Positions 49,441 through 58,444 of a stretch of 64,000 nt of DNA are shown in pieces. The stretch spans positions 5,447,001 through 5,511,000 of the forward strand of contig NZ_CP073721.1 of the NCBI RefSeq assembly GCF_025264685.1. Direction: 5' to 3'. Made by a program: the position numbers and the translations under genes. This stretch comes from Dactylosporangium roseum. GTDB lineage: Bacteria; Actinomycetota; Actinomycetes; Mycobacteriales; Micromonosporaceae. The notes beneath the pieces are model-generated. The model was not told where the DNA came from. It saw only the letters and a list, made by a program, of their open reading frames with translations, and ran no database searches. The stretch's first letter is position 1; every line of letters begins with the position of its first letter.

Positions 49441-51969
49441 CTAGCCCACCTTGTAGGGCTGGCCGTCGGCCGCCGGGGCGCGGGAGTGACCGACGAAGGC
49501 GACCACGGCGACCAGGGTCGCGACATACGGCGCCATCAGCAGGATGTTGGGGTTGATCGGCGCACCCGCCAGGGAGAGCAGGCTCTGCAACTGGGTGACG
49601 AACCCGAACAGCAGGGCGGCCAGGACCGCGCCCTTTGGTGTCCAGCGCCCGAAGATCACGGTGGCCAGGGCGATGTAGCCCATCCCGGAAGTCATGTTCT
49701 CGCTGAACGTCACCGCCGAACCGGCGCCCACGATCAGGAACGAGCCGCCCACTCCGGCGATCAGTCCGCCCAGCAGGGTCGCTCGGAACCTGGTGCGCTG
49801 CACGTTGATCCCGAGGGTGTCGGCCGCACGAGGATGCTCGCCCACCGCGCGCAGGCGCAGACCGGCTCGCGTGTGGAACAGACCGAAGTGGGTCGCCGCG
49901 ATCAGCGCGAACGCCGCGTACAGGAACAGCGTCCCCTCGGCGAGCACCGGGCCGACCAGCGGGAGGTCGGACAGCAGCGGGACCTTCCACCGCTCGAAGT
50001 TGCTCGGCGAGTTGAACTCCGTGGGATTCGGGACCAGCAACTGCTTGTAGAGGAAGCTGGTCAACCCGAGCGCCAGGACGTTGAGGACCACGCCGATGAT
50101 CGCCTGGTCGACGAAGTAGCGGATCGACAGCGTGGCCAAGATGGCGCCGAGCGCCAGTCCCGCCAGGGCTCCCCCAGCCACCCCGACCCAGGGGTTCGCC
50201 ACCACGGACGCCGCCAGGGCGGCACAGAAGGCGCCGAGCAACAACTGCCCCTCGATGGCGATGTTCAGCACACCGGAGCGTTCCCCGATGATGCCGGCCA
50301 TCGCGCCGAAGACCAGGGGGATCGCGGCCGGGAAGATGGTCCCCTGCAGCAACGAGACCAGGTTCAGGCCGCTCGGGTTCCCCGCGACCGCCCAGGCCAT
50401 GAAGGCGCCGAACAGACCGAAGATGGCCAGGCTCGCACACCACCGTCCTGAGACGGCGTCGAGGATGCGGAGGACCCCCGCCACCACGGCCAGTCCGGCC
50501 ATCACCAGGATCAAGGGTTGGGCGGTCATCTCGATGATGCCCGGGTCGAACAACGCGCCGGGCAGCGCGGTCTGTAGCAGGACCGTGCCGTCGGACCGGT
50601 CACTGAACGCGAGAAGGCCGATGCTCAGCAGGCCGAGGGACACCTGGATGGCGCCGGCGACGATGTGGCGTGGCACTCGTGCGGGACGCACGGTCACCAG
50701 GGCGGGCGAGAGGTTGATCCCGCTGGACGCCGTCGCCTTGCCCCGGTTGCGCAGCCGAACGATCGCGCGGACCAGGAGCGGGGAGGCGACGAAGAGCACG
50801 ATCAGGGCCTGGATGACGGTCACCAGGTCGATGGACACGCCGGTTTGGGCCTGCATGGTGCGGCTGCCCGCCCGCAGCGCGCCGAACAGCAGGCCGGCGG
50901 CCACGGTCGGCCAGACCCGCGACCGGCCGAGGAGCGCAACCGTCAGGGCGTCGAAGCCCACGTTCGAGGAGATGGCGGGAGTCACCTGGTAGGACGTCGC
51001 GCCACCGAGGGCCAGCGTCATACCACCGAGTCCGGCCAGGCCGCCTGACAACAGCATGGCCACGCTCATCGTGCGGCCGACGCCGACACCGGCCGTCCGG
51101 GCTGCGGCCTGGTTGGCCCCCACCATCCGGAGCCGGAATCCGAGCGCGGTGCGGGAGAACAGCCAGGAGACCAGGATCGCGGCCAGCAGGGCCAGGATGA
51201 TGCCCAGGTCGATCGGGAGCCCACCGCCCGCCAGCCGCGGCAGTCGGGCGCTCTCCTCGACGACCCGGGAGACCTGGGGCGTCTGCGGGTCGCGGATCCC
51301 GTCCTGTTGGAGCAGCATCTGCACGCCGAGCAGCGCCACGAAGTTCAGCATGATGGTCGTGATGACCTCGTGGGCACCGGTCCTGGCCTTGAGGAACCCG
51401 GCGATGAAGCCCCACAAGCCGCCGGCGGCGACTCCGGCTGCGATCGCGACCACCAGGTGCAGGAGGACGGGCAGATCGACGGCGAATCCGACGAAGCCGG
51501 CCGCGAAGGCGCCGACCGTGACCTGGCCCTCACCACCGATGTTGAACAGGCCGACCCGGAACGCGAGGGCCATGCCGAGGCCGGCGCAGATCAGGGGCGT
51601 CGCAGCGAAGATCGTGTACGCGAGTGGTTTGAAGGCCTCCTTGAGGCCGCCCCCGGGCTGCGGGTCGTAGACGGCTCCCGCGAACAGCGCGGAGTATGCC
51701 TCGCTCACGGCCGTCCAGGCGTCGGAGAAGAAGCGTCCGGGAGAGGCGAAGAAGTACTTCGCGTCCTCTCGTACCGCCTCGTCGCCGAAGGCGATGAGGA
51801 CGCCCCCCAGCAGCAGTGCCAGGACGATCGCCACCCCGGTCACGATCCAGCTATCGAAGTCGAAGCGCGGCCGCAGGCTCCACGACCTGTCGGGCGTCGG
51901 GGCACCCGCGCCCGACTCCGGTGGCTGAGCCCCGCCGCCGGGCTTGTCGCCTTCCTTGACCATGGTCAC
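49441..51969 (-). CDS. Fused double ABC permease for nucleosides/purines
   Basis: 842 aa: two BPD_transp_2 permease domains in one chain, about 100-410 and 500-820. Each has the diagnostic FNIGGEGQVTVGAFAAGF / LNIAIEGQLLLGAFCAAL segment and a coupling helix near GFRLRMVGANQAAARTAG / GLRLRAVGEHPRAADTLG. In most bacteria these are two genes (NupP and NupQ-like). It starts with an ATGA overlap on the ATPase gene. Partners are the ATPase and BMP lipoprotein just upstream. Confidence 0.92.
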   Translation of the reverse strand: MTMVKEGDKPGGGAQPPESGAGAPTPDRSWSLRPRFDFDSWIVTGVAIVLALLLGGVLIAFGDEAVREDAKYFFASPGRFFSDAWTAVSEAYSALFAGAVYDPQPGGGLKEAFKPLAYTIFAATPLICAGLGMALAFRVGLFNIGGEGQVTVGAFAAGFVGFAVDLPVLLHLVVAIAAGVAAGGLWGFIAGFLKARTGAHEVITTIMLNFVALLGVQMLLQQDGIRDPQTPQVSRVVEESARLPRLAGGGLPIDLGIILALLAAILVSWLFSRTALGFRLRMVGANQAAARTAGVGVGRTMSVAMLLSGGLAGLGGMTLALGGATSYQVTPAISSNVGFDALTVALLGRSRVWPTVAAGLLFGALRAGSRTMQAQTGVSIDLVTVIQALIVLFVASPLLVRAIVRLRNRGKATASSGINLSPALVTVRPARVPRHIVAGAIQVSLGLLSIGLLAFSDRSDGTVLLQTALPGALFDPGIIEMTAQPLILVMAGLAVVAGVLRILDAVSGRWCASLAIFGLFGAFMAWAVAGNPSGLNLVSLLQGTIFPAAIPLVFGAMAGIIGERSGVLNIAIEGQLLLGAFCAALAASVVANPWVGVAGGALAGLALGAILATLSIRYFVDQAIIGVVLNVLALGLTSFLYKQLLVPNPTEFNSPSNFERWKVPLLSDLPLVGPVLAEGTLFLYAAFALIAATHFGLFHTRAGLRLRAVGEHPRAADTLGINVQRTRFRATLLGGLIAGVGGSFLIVGAGSAVTFSENMTSGMGYIALATVIFGRWTPKGAVLAALLFGFVTQLQSLLSLAGAPINPNILLMAPYVATLVAVVAFVGHSRAPAADGQPYKVG

Positions 51970-53486
51970 GACGCAACACCGCTCTCGGGGGTAATGCCGG
52001 CCATCATCATGCCGACCTCCTCGCGGCTGACGCCGCCGGGTACGACGCCGATGATCCGGCCGCGGTACATCACGGCGATCCGATCGGCCAGGGTGAGCAC
52101 CTCGTCCAGCTCGCTCGAGACGAGGAGGACGGCGGTACCGTCATCACGTGCCGCGAGGATGCGGCGGTGGATGAACTCGCCACCGCCCACGTCCACGCCG
52201 CGGGTCGGCTGGGAGGCGATCAGCAGCTTCAGCTCGCGCGACATCTGCCGGGCGATCACCACCTTCTGCTGGTTGCCGCCGGAGAGGGTGCCGACCGGCG
52301 ACTCGATGGAGGGGGTGCGGATGTCGAACTCCTCGACCCGGTGCACCGCGTTCGCCTTGATCGAGGAGGGCTGGAGGTTGATGCCGCGGCGGAACGGCGG
52401 ATCGCGGTGCAGATCGAGGATCAGGTTCTCCGCCACGGAGAACGGCGCCACGATGCCGTCCAGATGGCGGTCCTCGGGTACATAGCCGGTCCCGGACCGG
52501 AGCATCGTCTGCGGCGTTGCTCCAGTCAGGTCGACCCCGGCCAGGCGCACCGACCCGGCGGTCGGCTGGCACAGCCCCATCACGGCTTCGACCACGTGCT
52601 CCTGACCGTTGCCCTGCACGCCGGCGAGGGCCAGCACCTCGCCGGCGCGCACCTCGAAGGAGACGTCGTCGACCACGAGCCGACCGTCCTCGTCCTCCAC
52701 CGACAGGGACCGCACCGCCAGGACCTCACCGCCGACCCGCGCAGGCCCCTTGGTCACGGCGAGTTCGACCTGTCGCCCGACCATCATCCGCGCCAGCTCG
52801 GAGATCTCCGAGCCGGGCGGAAGCTCCCCGACGACGGAGCCGTTCCGGATCACGGTTACCCGGTCGGCGACGGCCCGGACCTCGCGCAGCTTGTGGGAGA
52901 TGAAGACGATCGCCTTGTCCGCCGCACGAAGCGACTGCATGATGCCCATCAGGTCGTCGATCTCCCTGGGCGTCAGCACCGCCGTCGGCTCGTCCAGCAC
53001 CAGGACCTGTGCGTCGCGGGCCAGCGCCTTCAGGATCTCGACGCGCTGGCGGATGCCGACCGGCAAGGCGGAGACCAGCGCATCGGGGTCGACGGCCAGC
53101 CCGTACCGCTCCGAGAGATCCTTGACGCGCTGCCTGGCCCGGGCCCGGGCCAGGGCGCCGAACGGGCCCCGCGTGGGCTCGCTGCCAAGGATCACGTTCT
53201 CAGCGACGGTGAAGACTGGAATCAGCATGAAGTGCTGATGCACCATGCCGATCCCGGCCGCGATGGCGTCACGCGGTCCCGTGAAGTGTTGCTCCACCCC
53301 GTCGATCAGGATCTGCCCACCGTCGGGTTGGTAGAGCCCGTAGAGCACGTTCATCAGGGTGGACTTCCCCGCCCCGTTCTCCCCGAGGAGGGCGTGGATC
53401 TCACCCGAACGGAGGGTGAGGTCGATGTCGCGGTTGGCGTAGACGTCGCCGAACCGCTTGGTCATCCCTTGAAGCTCGAGTTGCAT
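51966..53486 (-). CDS. Double-domain ABC ATPase of the nucleoside importer
   Basis: 506 aa with two ATPase domains. The first has a full Walker A, GENGAGKSTLMNVLYG, but a changed signature (LPVGIRQRVEILKAL). The second has a degenerate Walker A (GVQGNGQEHVVEAVMG) but a good LSGGNQQKVVIARQM signature. This split is normal for the sugar/nucleoside type (RbsA/NupA-like), giving one functional site. It lies between the BMP lipoprotein and the fused permease. Confidence 0.92.
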   Translation of the reverse strand: MQLELQGMTKRFGDVYANRDIDLTLRSGEIHALLGENGAGKSTLMNVLYGLYQPDGGQILIDGVEQHFTGPRDAIAAGIGMVHQHFMLIPVFTVAENVILGSEPTRGPFGALARARARQRVKDLSERYGLAVDPDALVSALPVGIRQRVEILKALARDAQVLVLDEPTAVLTPREIDDLMGIMQSLRAADKAIVFISHKLREVRAVADRVTVIRNGSVVGELPPGSEISELARMMVGRQVELAVTKGPARVGGEVLAVRSLSVEDEDGRLVVDDVSFEVRAGEVLALAGVQGNGQEHVVEAVMGLCQPTAGSVRLAGVDLTGATPQTMLRSGTGYVPEDRHLDGIVAPFSVAENLILDLHRDPPFRRGINLQPSSIKANAVHRVEEFDIRTPSIESPVGTLSGGNQQKVVIARQMSRELKLLIASQPTRGVDVGGGEFIHRRILAARDDGTAVLLVSSELDEVLTLADRIAVMYRGRIIGVVPGGVSREEVGMMMAGITPESGVAS

Positions 53487-53571
53487 CGGGGCGTCCTGTC
53501 CGTCCTCATCGCGGAATAGATCGAGATTCCCGATCTGCGGGAGTCAGCGATGCCGCAGACTGCGGTTGTCG

Positions 53572-54639
53572 CTACTTGGGCTGCCCAGGCGAGGTGATGA
53601 CGATCTCGCCGGAGATGATCTTCCGCTTCGCGTCCTCGATCTCGTCTCGCAGCTTCTGGTTGACCTTGGAGTCGTAGTTGTGGAAGGGCGACAGGCCAGT
53701 GCCGTTGTTCTTCAGCACGCCCATGTAGTCCTCGGTGGGGAACTTGCCCTCGAGCCCCGCGAGCACGGTCTCCTCGACCGCGCCGCCGATGTTCTTCGGC
53801 ACGCTGGTGAGGAAGACGTCCTTGTACTGCGGGACGGTCGTGTACCCGTCGCTGTCCACCCAGATGATCGAGACACGGCCGTTGGTGGTCTGTGCCACCG
53901 GGGGCGCTCCCAGGCTCGCGCCGCCGGCAACGCAGTAGATCACGTCGGCGCCCTGCTGGATGAAGTTGGTGGCGACCTGCTGGCCCTTGGTCTGGTCGGT
54001 GAACGAGCCGGTGAAGCTGCCCTGCTGGGTCAGCTCGTTCCAGCCGAGCACCTGGACGGCGGTGCCCTTGACCTTGTTGTAGTACTGGACGCCCTGCCAG
54101 TAGCCGTCCATGTGCTCGGTCACCGAGTCGAACTGTTGGCCTCCGAAGGTGGCCACCTTGCCGGTCGTCGAAAACCCGGCCGCGAGGTATCCGGCCAGGA
54201 AGCTCGACTGTGCCGTGTTGAAGCGCAGCCCGCGCAGGTTCGTGCCGTTGCCGGGCCCGTCGACGATCGCGAACTTCTGGTTCGGGTGCGCCTTGGCGGC
54301 GTCCTGGGTGGCCGTCAGGAGCTGGCTGCCCACCGAGATGATCAGGTCGCAGCCCTTCGACACGAGGGCCGACAGGTTCGGGGCGTAGTCGGACTCCGAC
54401 TTCGACTGCACGTAGGAGATGTCGACACCCTTCGACTCGACGGCCTGGAGACCGGCCCACGTCGCGGCGTTGAACGACCGGTCGTCGATGCCACCCATAT
54501 CGGTGACCATGCAGGCGCTGTAGTCCTTGGCCTTCGAGCCCTTGTCGTCGGCTCGGGGGTCGCTGGCACAGGCCGTCAACAGCAGCGCCGGGACGGCGAC
54601 GGCAACCCCGAGCGGGATGAAGCGGGTCCTCTTGATCAC
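53572..54639 (-). CDS. BMP-family nucleoside/purine-binding lipoprotein
   Basis: 355 aa. Signal peptide with lipobox LLTACASD anchors it outside the membrane. MVTDMGGIDDRSFNAATWAG is the family N-terminal block, and IISVGSQLL, VDGPGNGTNLRGLRF and GQQVATNFIQQGADVIY follow the Med/PnrA fold. PnrA-like proteins bind purine nucleosides; related ones bind bases or other ligands. First gene of the importer operon. 54,640-54,822 has no gene. Confidence 0.92.
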   Translation of the reverse strand: MIKRTRFIPLGVAVAVPALLLTACASDPRADDKGSKAKDYSACMVTDMGGIDDRSFNAATWAGLQAVESKGVDISYVQSKSESDYAPNLSALVSKGCDLIISVGSQLLTATQDAAKAHPNQKFAIVDGPGNGTNLRGLRFNTAQSSFLAGYLAAGFSTTGKVATFGGQQFDSVTEHMDGYWQGVQYYNKVKGTAVQVLGWNELTQQGSFTGSFTDQTKGQQVATNFIQQGADVIYCVAGGASLGAPPVAQTTNGRVSIIWVDSDGYTTVPQYKDVFLTSVPKNIGGAVEETVLAGLEGKFPTEDYMGVLKNNGTGLSPFHNYDSKVNQKLRDEIEDAKRKIISGEIVITSPGQPK

Positions 54640-54822
54640 GATGTCCTCGTTCCGTGAGCCCGTTCGGTGGTAGTTCGGTCGGCCGACCGGGGCGGTGATC
54701 GAGCCGGATGGCCCAGGGCTGGTGTAGCAACTGTGCGGTGAAGGGTCCGTCCGGGATGGCGGGCGTTCGCCAGCCCGGAGGACGGACGAAACCGACCGAT
54801 GCTCGGACGAGCGCCGGCTCGG

Positions 54823-55881
54823 CTACGACTTGGCGGCGGCCGGGGGCTTGGCCAGCGGACGCGCCCAGGCGTTGTCCGGACGGGCGATCGAGTGTTCGGC
54901 GGCCAGGTCGGCCAGCACCCGGCGGTACTGGATGGTCATCCGGTCCGAGGGGGCGTGAATCTCGGTCGTGGCCTCGATCGGGAAGTCGGCGCGAACCGAC
55001 TGGAGCAGCTCCCGGTCCTCGCTCTGGATGCGGCCGTCCAGTTCGCGGATCAACTGCTGCTTCTCCTCGTCGGGGTTGTCGTTGCGGGCGACGAACTGAC
55101 AGAACAGCGTCGTGTGGTCGTCGATCGGGGTGGCCGTCTTGTACAGGACGTGGATCAGCCCGTTGTCGTGGTACTCCAGGACGCCGCGGAACATCAGCGG
55201 GTTGACCAGTTCGCCCCGGGTGGTGCGCTTGCTGTAGTCGGAGGTGATCCCGGTGTTCTTCCGCATCACCTCGTCGATCCGGACCGTGTAGCTCGCGCTG
55301 AAGCTCACGGACTCTCCGTCGCGGACCACCTTGACGTCCTCCAGGCGGGGGTTGGCCGAGGAACCGACCGAGTCCTTGTGCACCCAGGAGACGTGGCTGA
55401 CATCCAGCGCGTTGTCGATGATGCGTGGCGCCGAGGCGTCCCAGACCTGCATGAGCTCGTGGATGAAGGTGTAGGAGTCGTCCCCGGCCTCGGGGAGCAC
55501 CGGGATCGAGGTACGCGGCATGCCCACGCACATCCACACCAGGCCGTAGCGCTCCTCCACCAGCACCGGGTGAGTGCGGGCGAGGGGCGGGATCGGGAGA
55601 CCCGGGTCGTTGCTCGGAATCTCCACGCACTTGCCGGAAGCGTCGAACTGCCAGCCGTGGTAGGGGCAGGTCAGGCGGCCGTTGGTCACCCAACCCTGGG
55701 ACAGCCGCGCCGAGCGGTGCGGGCACTCGTCGACCGCTCCCGACACTGTCCCATCGGCCGTACGCCACACCACGTAGTCGTCTCCGAGGAGCCGCACCCC
55801 GACTGGCTTATTGGTCACGTCCGACGAGTAGGCGATGTTGTACCAGTACTCACGTAGAGCGGGAATCTCGCTGACCAGCAT
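54823..55881 (-). CDS. Rieske non-heme iron oxygenase, HpxD/VanA-like
   Basis: 352 aa from the ATG at 55881, with GGAGG ten bases upstream. The Rieske domain has CPHRSARLSQG and CPYHGWQFDASG (2Cys-2His). The mononuclear iron site is NALDVSHVSWVHKD: two His, with a later Asp. This is the VanA/NdmA/HpxD class of oxygenases that hydroxylate or demethylate a ring. Given uricase and the Mo hydroxylase in the same island, oxidation of a purine, possibly hypoxanthine or a methylxanthine, is most likely. Confidence 0.88.
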   Translation of the reverse strand: MLVSEIPALREYWYNIAYSSDVTNKPVGVRLLGDDYVVWRTADGTVSGAVDECPHRSARLSQGWVTNGRLTCPYHGWQFDASGKCVEIPSNDPGLPIPPLARTHPVLVEERYGLVWMCVGMPRTSIPVLPEAGDDSYTFIHELMQVWDASAPRIIDNALDVSHVSWVHKDSVGSSANPRLEDVKVVRDGESVSFSASYTVRIDEVMRKNTGITSDYSKRTTRGELVNPLMFRGVLEYHDNGLIHVLYKTATPIDDHTTLFCQFVARNDNPDEEKQQLIRELDGRIQSEDRELLQSVRADFPIEATTEIHAPSDRMTIQYRRVLADLAAEHSIARPDNAWARPLAKPPAAAKS

Positions 55882-55940
55882 TTGCCAGTACCTCCATGTC
55901 TCCGCAGATGACGCCGCCATCGGACCGAGTCTGGGGGCAT

Positions 55941-55957
55941 ATAGTACATGCGCAACC
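55941..55957. promoter_or_regulatory. Shared regulatory motif upstream of the Rieske oxygenase
   Basis: ATAGTACATGCGCAACC matches 15 of 17 bases with 46735-46751. On the minus strand it reads GGTTGCGC-N3-TACTAT, where TACTAT would be the -10 box about 60 bp before the oxygenase start. The rest of 55,882-56,218 holds no gene. Confidence 0.55.
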
Positions 55958-56218
55958 CACTTTAGGTAAGGCGCATCACAAGTTGCCTTCACGGCCCGAT
56001 CCCGCACCGCCCGAAGCGGGCGATCGCCGGGCCGAAATCTCCCGCAAACCCCTGTGCGGACTGGCTCCTGCCACTGCGAGCCGTCAGAGACACCACCTCG
56101 GCCCCGGGCGAATCCACGCCTCAGTCGGGCGAGGACGACTCCGTTGACACCACAACATCGCGCGGCCAGACTTCCACGATATGAACAGATCCTTCCGCAT
56201 CATGGACAGGCAGCGCTG

Positions 56219-58390
56219 ATGAGCACGGACCGGGTGCCGGCCGCCGATCTGCTCGTCGACCCCGTCCTGCACCGGTTCGTCAGCGAGGAGGCGCTGCCCG
56301 GCACCGGCATCGGCGAGGCGAACTTCTGGCGGGACGCGAGCACCCTGATCCACGCCCTCGCACCCGAGAACCGCGAGTTGCTCGACCGCCGGACCCAGCT
56401 TCAGAGGCAGATCGACGAGTACTGGCGTTCCGGCGCCGACGTCCGCGACGCCCGGGCGCACGAGGACCACCTGCGGAGGATCGGCTACCTCACCGAGGCG
56501 CCCGGAGACGTCCAGATCTCCACCGAGAACGTCGACCCCGAGATCGCCGAACTGGCCGGTCCGCAGTTGGTCGTCCCCTTGCTGAACGCACGGTTCGCCC
56601 TCAATGCCGCGAACGCCCGATGGGGCTCCCTCTACGACGCGCTCTACGGCACGGACGCGATCGACAACCGCGGCACGCTGGCTCCGGGACCCACGTACAA
56701 CCCCGTGCGCGGTGACCGAGTCATCGCCTGGGGTCGCGACTTCCTCGACACCGCGGCGCCACTCACCCGTGGTTCCCATGCCGATTCCCTGGGCTACCAG
56801 ATGGATTCCGACGGTCTGGTCGTCACGTTCGCGAACGATGACCCGGGGCGGCTCCGCGATCCCGCGGCACTCGTCGGCTACCGGGGGACGCCCTCGAGCC
56901 CCGAGGCGGTGCTCCTCCGGCATCACGGGCTCCACATCGAGATTCGGATCGATCGCGGCCACCCGGTGGGGAGGTCGGACGCGGCCGGCGTCAGCGACAT
57001 CATGCTCGAGTCCGCCCTGACGACGATCATGGACCTCGAGGACTCGGTCGCCGCGGTCGACGCCGCCGACAAGGTCCACGGCTACCGCAACTGGCTCCAG
57101 CTCATGACGGGCTCCCTCGCCGAAGAGGTCACGAAGGACGGGGTGACGTTCGTCAGGTCGTTGAACCCCGACCGGTCGTTCACCACCCCGGCCGGCGACC
57201 CGGTGGTCGTCCCGGGGAGGGCGTTGATGCTCGTGCGCAACGTCGGCCTTCTGATGACGACGGACGCGATCCTGGACCGGGACGGGCGGGAGGTTCCCGA
57301 GGGGATCCTCGATGCCTTGATGACCGCCCTCGGAGGGCTGCACGACCTGCGCGGCCACGGGGACCGACGAAACTCCCGCACCGGCTCCGTCTACATCGTC
57401 AAGCCCAAGATGCACGGTCCGGAGGAGGTCGACTTCACGGTCCGGCTGTTCGAAGGGGTCGAGCGCGTGCTGGGGCTTGCTCCTCGCACTCTCAAGATCG
57501 GGATCATGGACGAGGAGCGTCGGACCACGCTGAACCTGAAGGCGTGCGTCCACGCCGCCAAGGACCGGCTGGTCTTCGTCAACACTGGCTTCCTGGACCG
57601 GACAGGGGACGAGATCCACACGTCGATGTGGGCCGGGCCGATGGTTCGCAAGGCGGACATGAAGACCCAGCCGTGGATCGCGGCGTACGAGGACTCGAAC
57701 GTCGACATCGGACTCGCCTGCGGGCTCCAGGGCCGTGCCCAGATAGGCAAGGGCATGTGGGCAGCGCCCGACAGCATGAGCGACATGCTGGCCCAGAAGG
57801 TCCAGCACCCCGAGTCGGGGGCGTCGTGCGCCTGGGTCCCGTCGCCGACCGCCGCCATGCTGCACGCGACGCACTACCACCGGGTCGACGTCGCCGCGCG
57901 GCAACAGCAGCTCGCCAACCGCTCCGCGGTGTCGATGGGCTCGCTGCTCACAGTGCCGATCGGAGACCCCGCCTCGTGGTCGGACGGGGAGGTTCAGGCC
58001 GAGCTCGACAACAACATCCAGGGGGTGCTCGGATACGTCGTCCGGTGGATCGACGCCGGCATCGGCTGCTCCAAGGTTCCCGACATCCACGGCACCCAGC
58101 TCATGGAGGACCGGGCCACCTGCCGGATCTCCTCCCAGCACGTCGCCAACTGGCTGCATCACGGGGTGGTCGGCGTCGATCGGGTCGAGGAGACCCTGCG
58201 TCGGATGGCTATTGTCGTGGACGCCCAGAATGCGCACGACCCCCAGTACAACGCCATGTCTGCGACGTTCGACGGGGTCGCGTTCCGGACCGCTCGACGA
58301 CTGATCCTGGACGCCGCCGCTCAGCCGAGCGGGTACACCGAGCCGATCCTCCACGAGGGACGGCTCGAAAAGAAGGCAGCCAGCCCGTAG
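56219..58390 (+). CDS. glcB: Malate synthase G
   Basis: 723 aa, the normal monomeric G form. Condenses glyoxylate with acetyl-CoA to malate. The TIM-barrel text includes ITTIMDLEDSVAAVDAADKV-like AALTTIMDLEDSVAAVDAAD, GSVYIVKPKMHGPEEV, DEERRTTLNLKACV and WVPSPTAAMLHATHYH near the C-terminal cap with its catalytic Asp. In this island it drains glyoxylate formed from allantoate by allantoicase and ureidoglycolate breakdown. It starts a plus-strand operon. Confidence 0.95.
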   Translation: MSTDRVPAADLLVDPVLHRFVSEEALPGTGIGEANFWRDASTLIHALAPENRELLDRRTQLQRQIDEYWRSGADVRDARAHEDHLRRIGYLTEAPGDVQISTENVDPEIAELAGPQLVVPLLNARFALNAANARWGSLYDALYGTDAIDNRGTLAPGPTYNPVRGDRVIAWGRDFLDTAAPLTRGSHADSLGYQMDSDGLVVTFANDDPGRLRDPAALVGYRGTPSSPEAVLLRHHGLHIEIRIDRGHPVGRSDAAGVSDIMLESALTTIMDLEDSVAAVDAADKVHGYRNWLQLMTGSLAEEVTKDGVTFVRSLNPDRSFTTPAGDPVVVPGRALMLVRNVGLLMTTDAILDRDGREVPEGILDALMTALGGLHDLRGHGDRRNSRTGSVYIVKPKMHGPEEVDFTVRLFEGVERVLGLAPRTLKIGIMDEERRTTLNLKACVHAAKDRLVFVNTGFLDRTGDEIHTSMWAGPMVRKADMKTQPWIAAYEDSNVDIGLACGLQGRAQIGKGMWAAPDSMSDMLAQKVQHPESGASCAWVPSPTAAMLHATHYHRVDVAARQQQLANRSAVSMGSLLTVPIGDPASWSDGEVQAELDNNIQGVLGYVVRWIDAGIGCSKVPDIHGTQLMEDRATCRISSQHVANWLHHGVVGVDRVEETLRRMAIVVDAQNAHDPQYNAMSATFDGVAFRTARRLILDAAAQPSGYTEPILHEGRLEKKAASP

Positions 58391-58444
58391 GACGGGAATA
58401 CAGCAATCCTTCTCCGAACCCGGTGCCCAGCGAAAGGCGCATCC

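Noticed and set aside
48487-50451. 654-codon plus-strand frame over the PfkB and permease genes
   Set aside because: Gln/Arg/Gly-rich shadow with no motif; the opposite strand has PfkB signatures and permease helices.
53462-55768. 768-codon minus-strand frame across the BMP and Rieske genes
   Set aside because: It is an out-of-frame reading of two well supported genes, with Arg/Gly/Pro-rich text and no domain.
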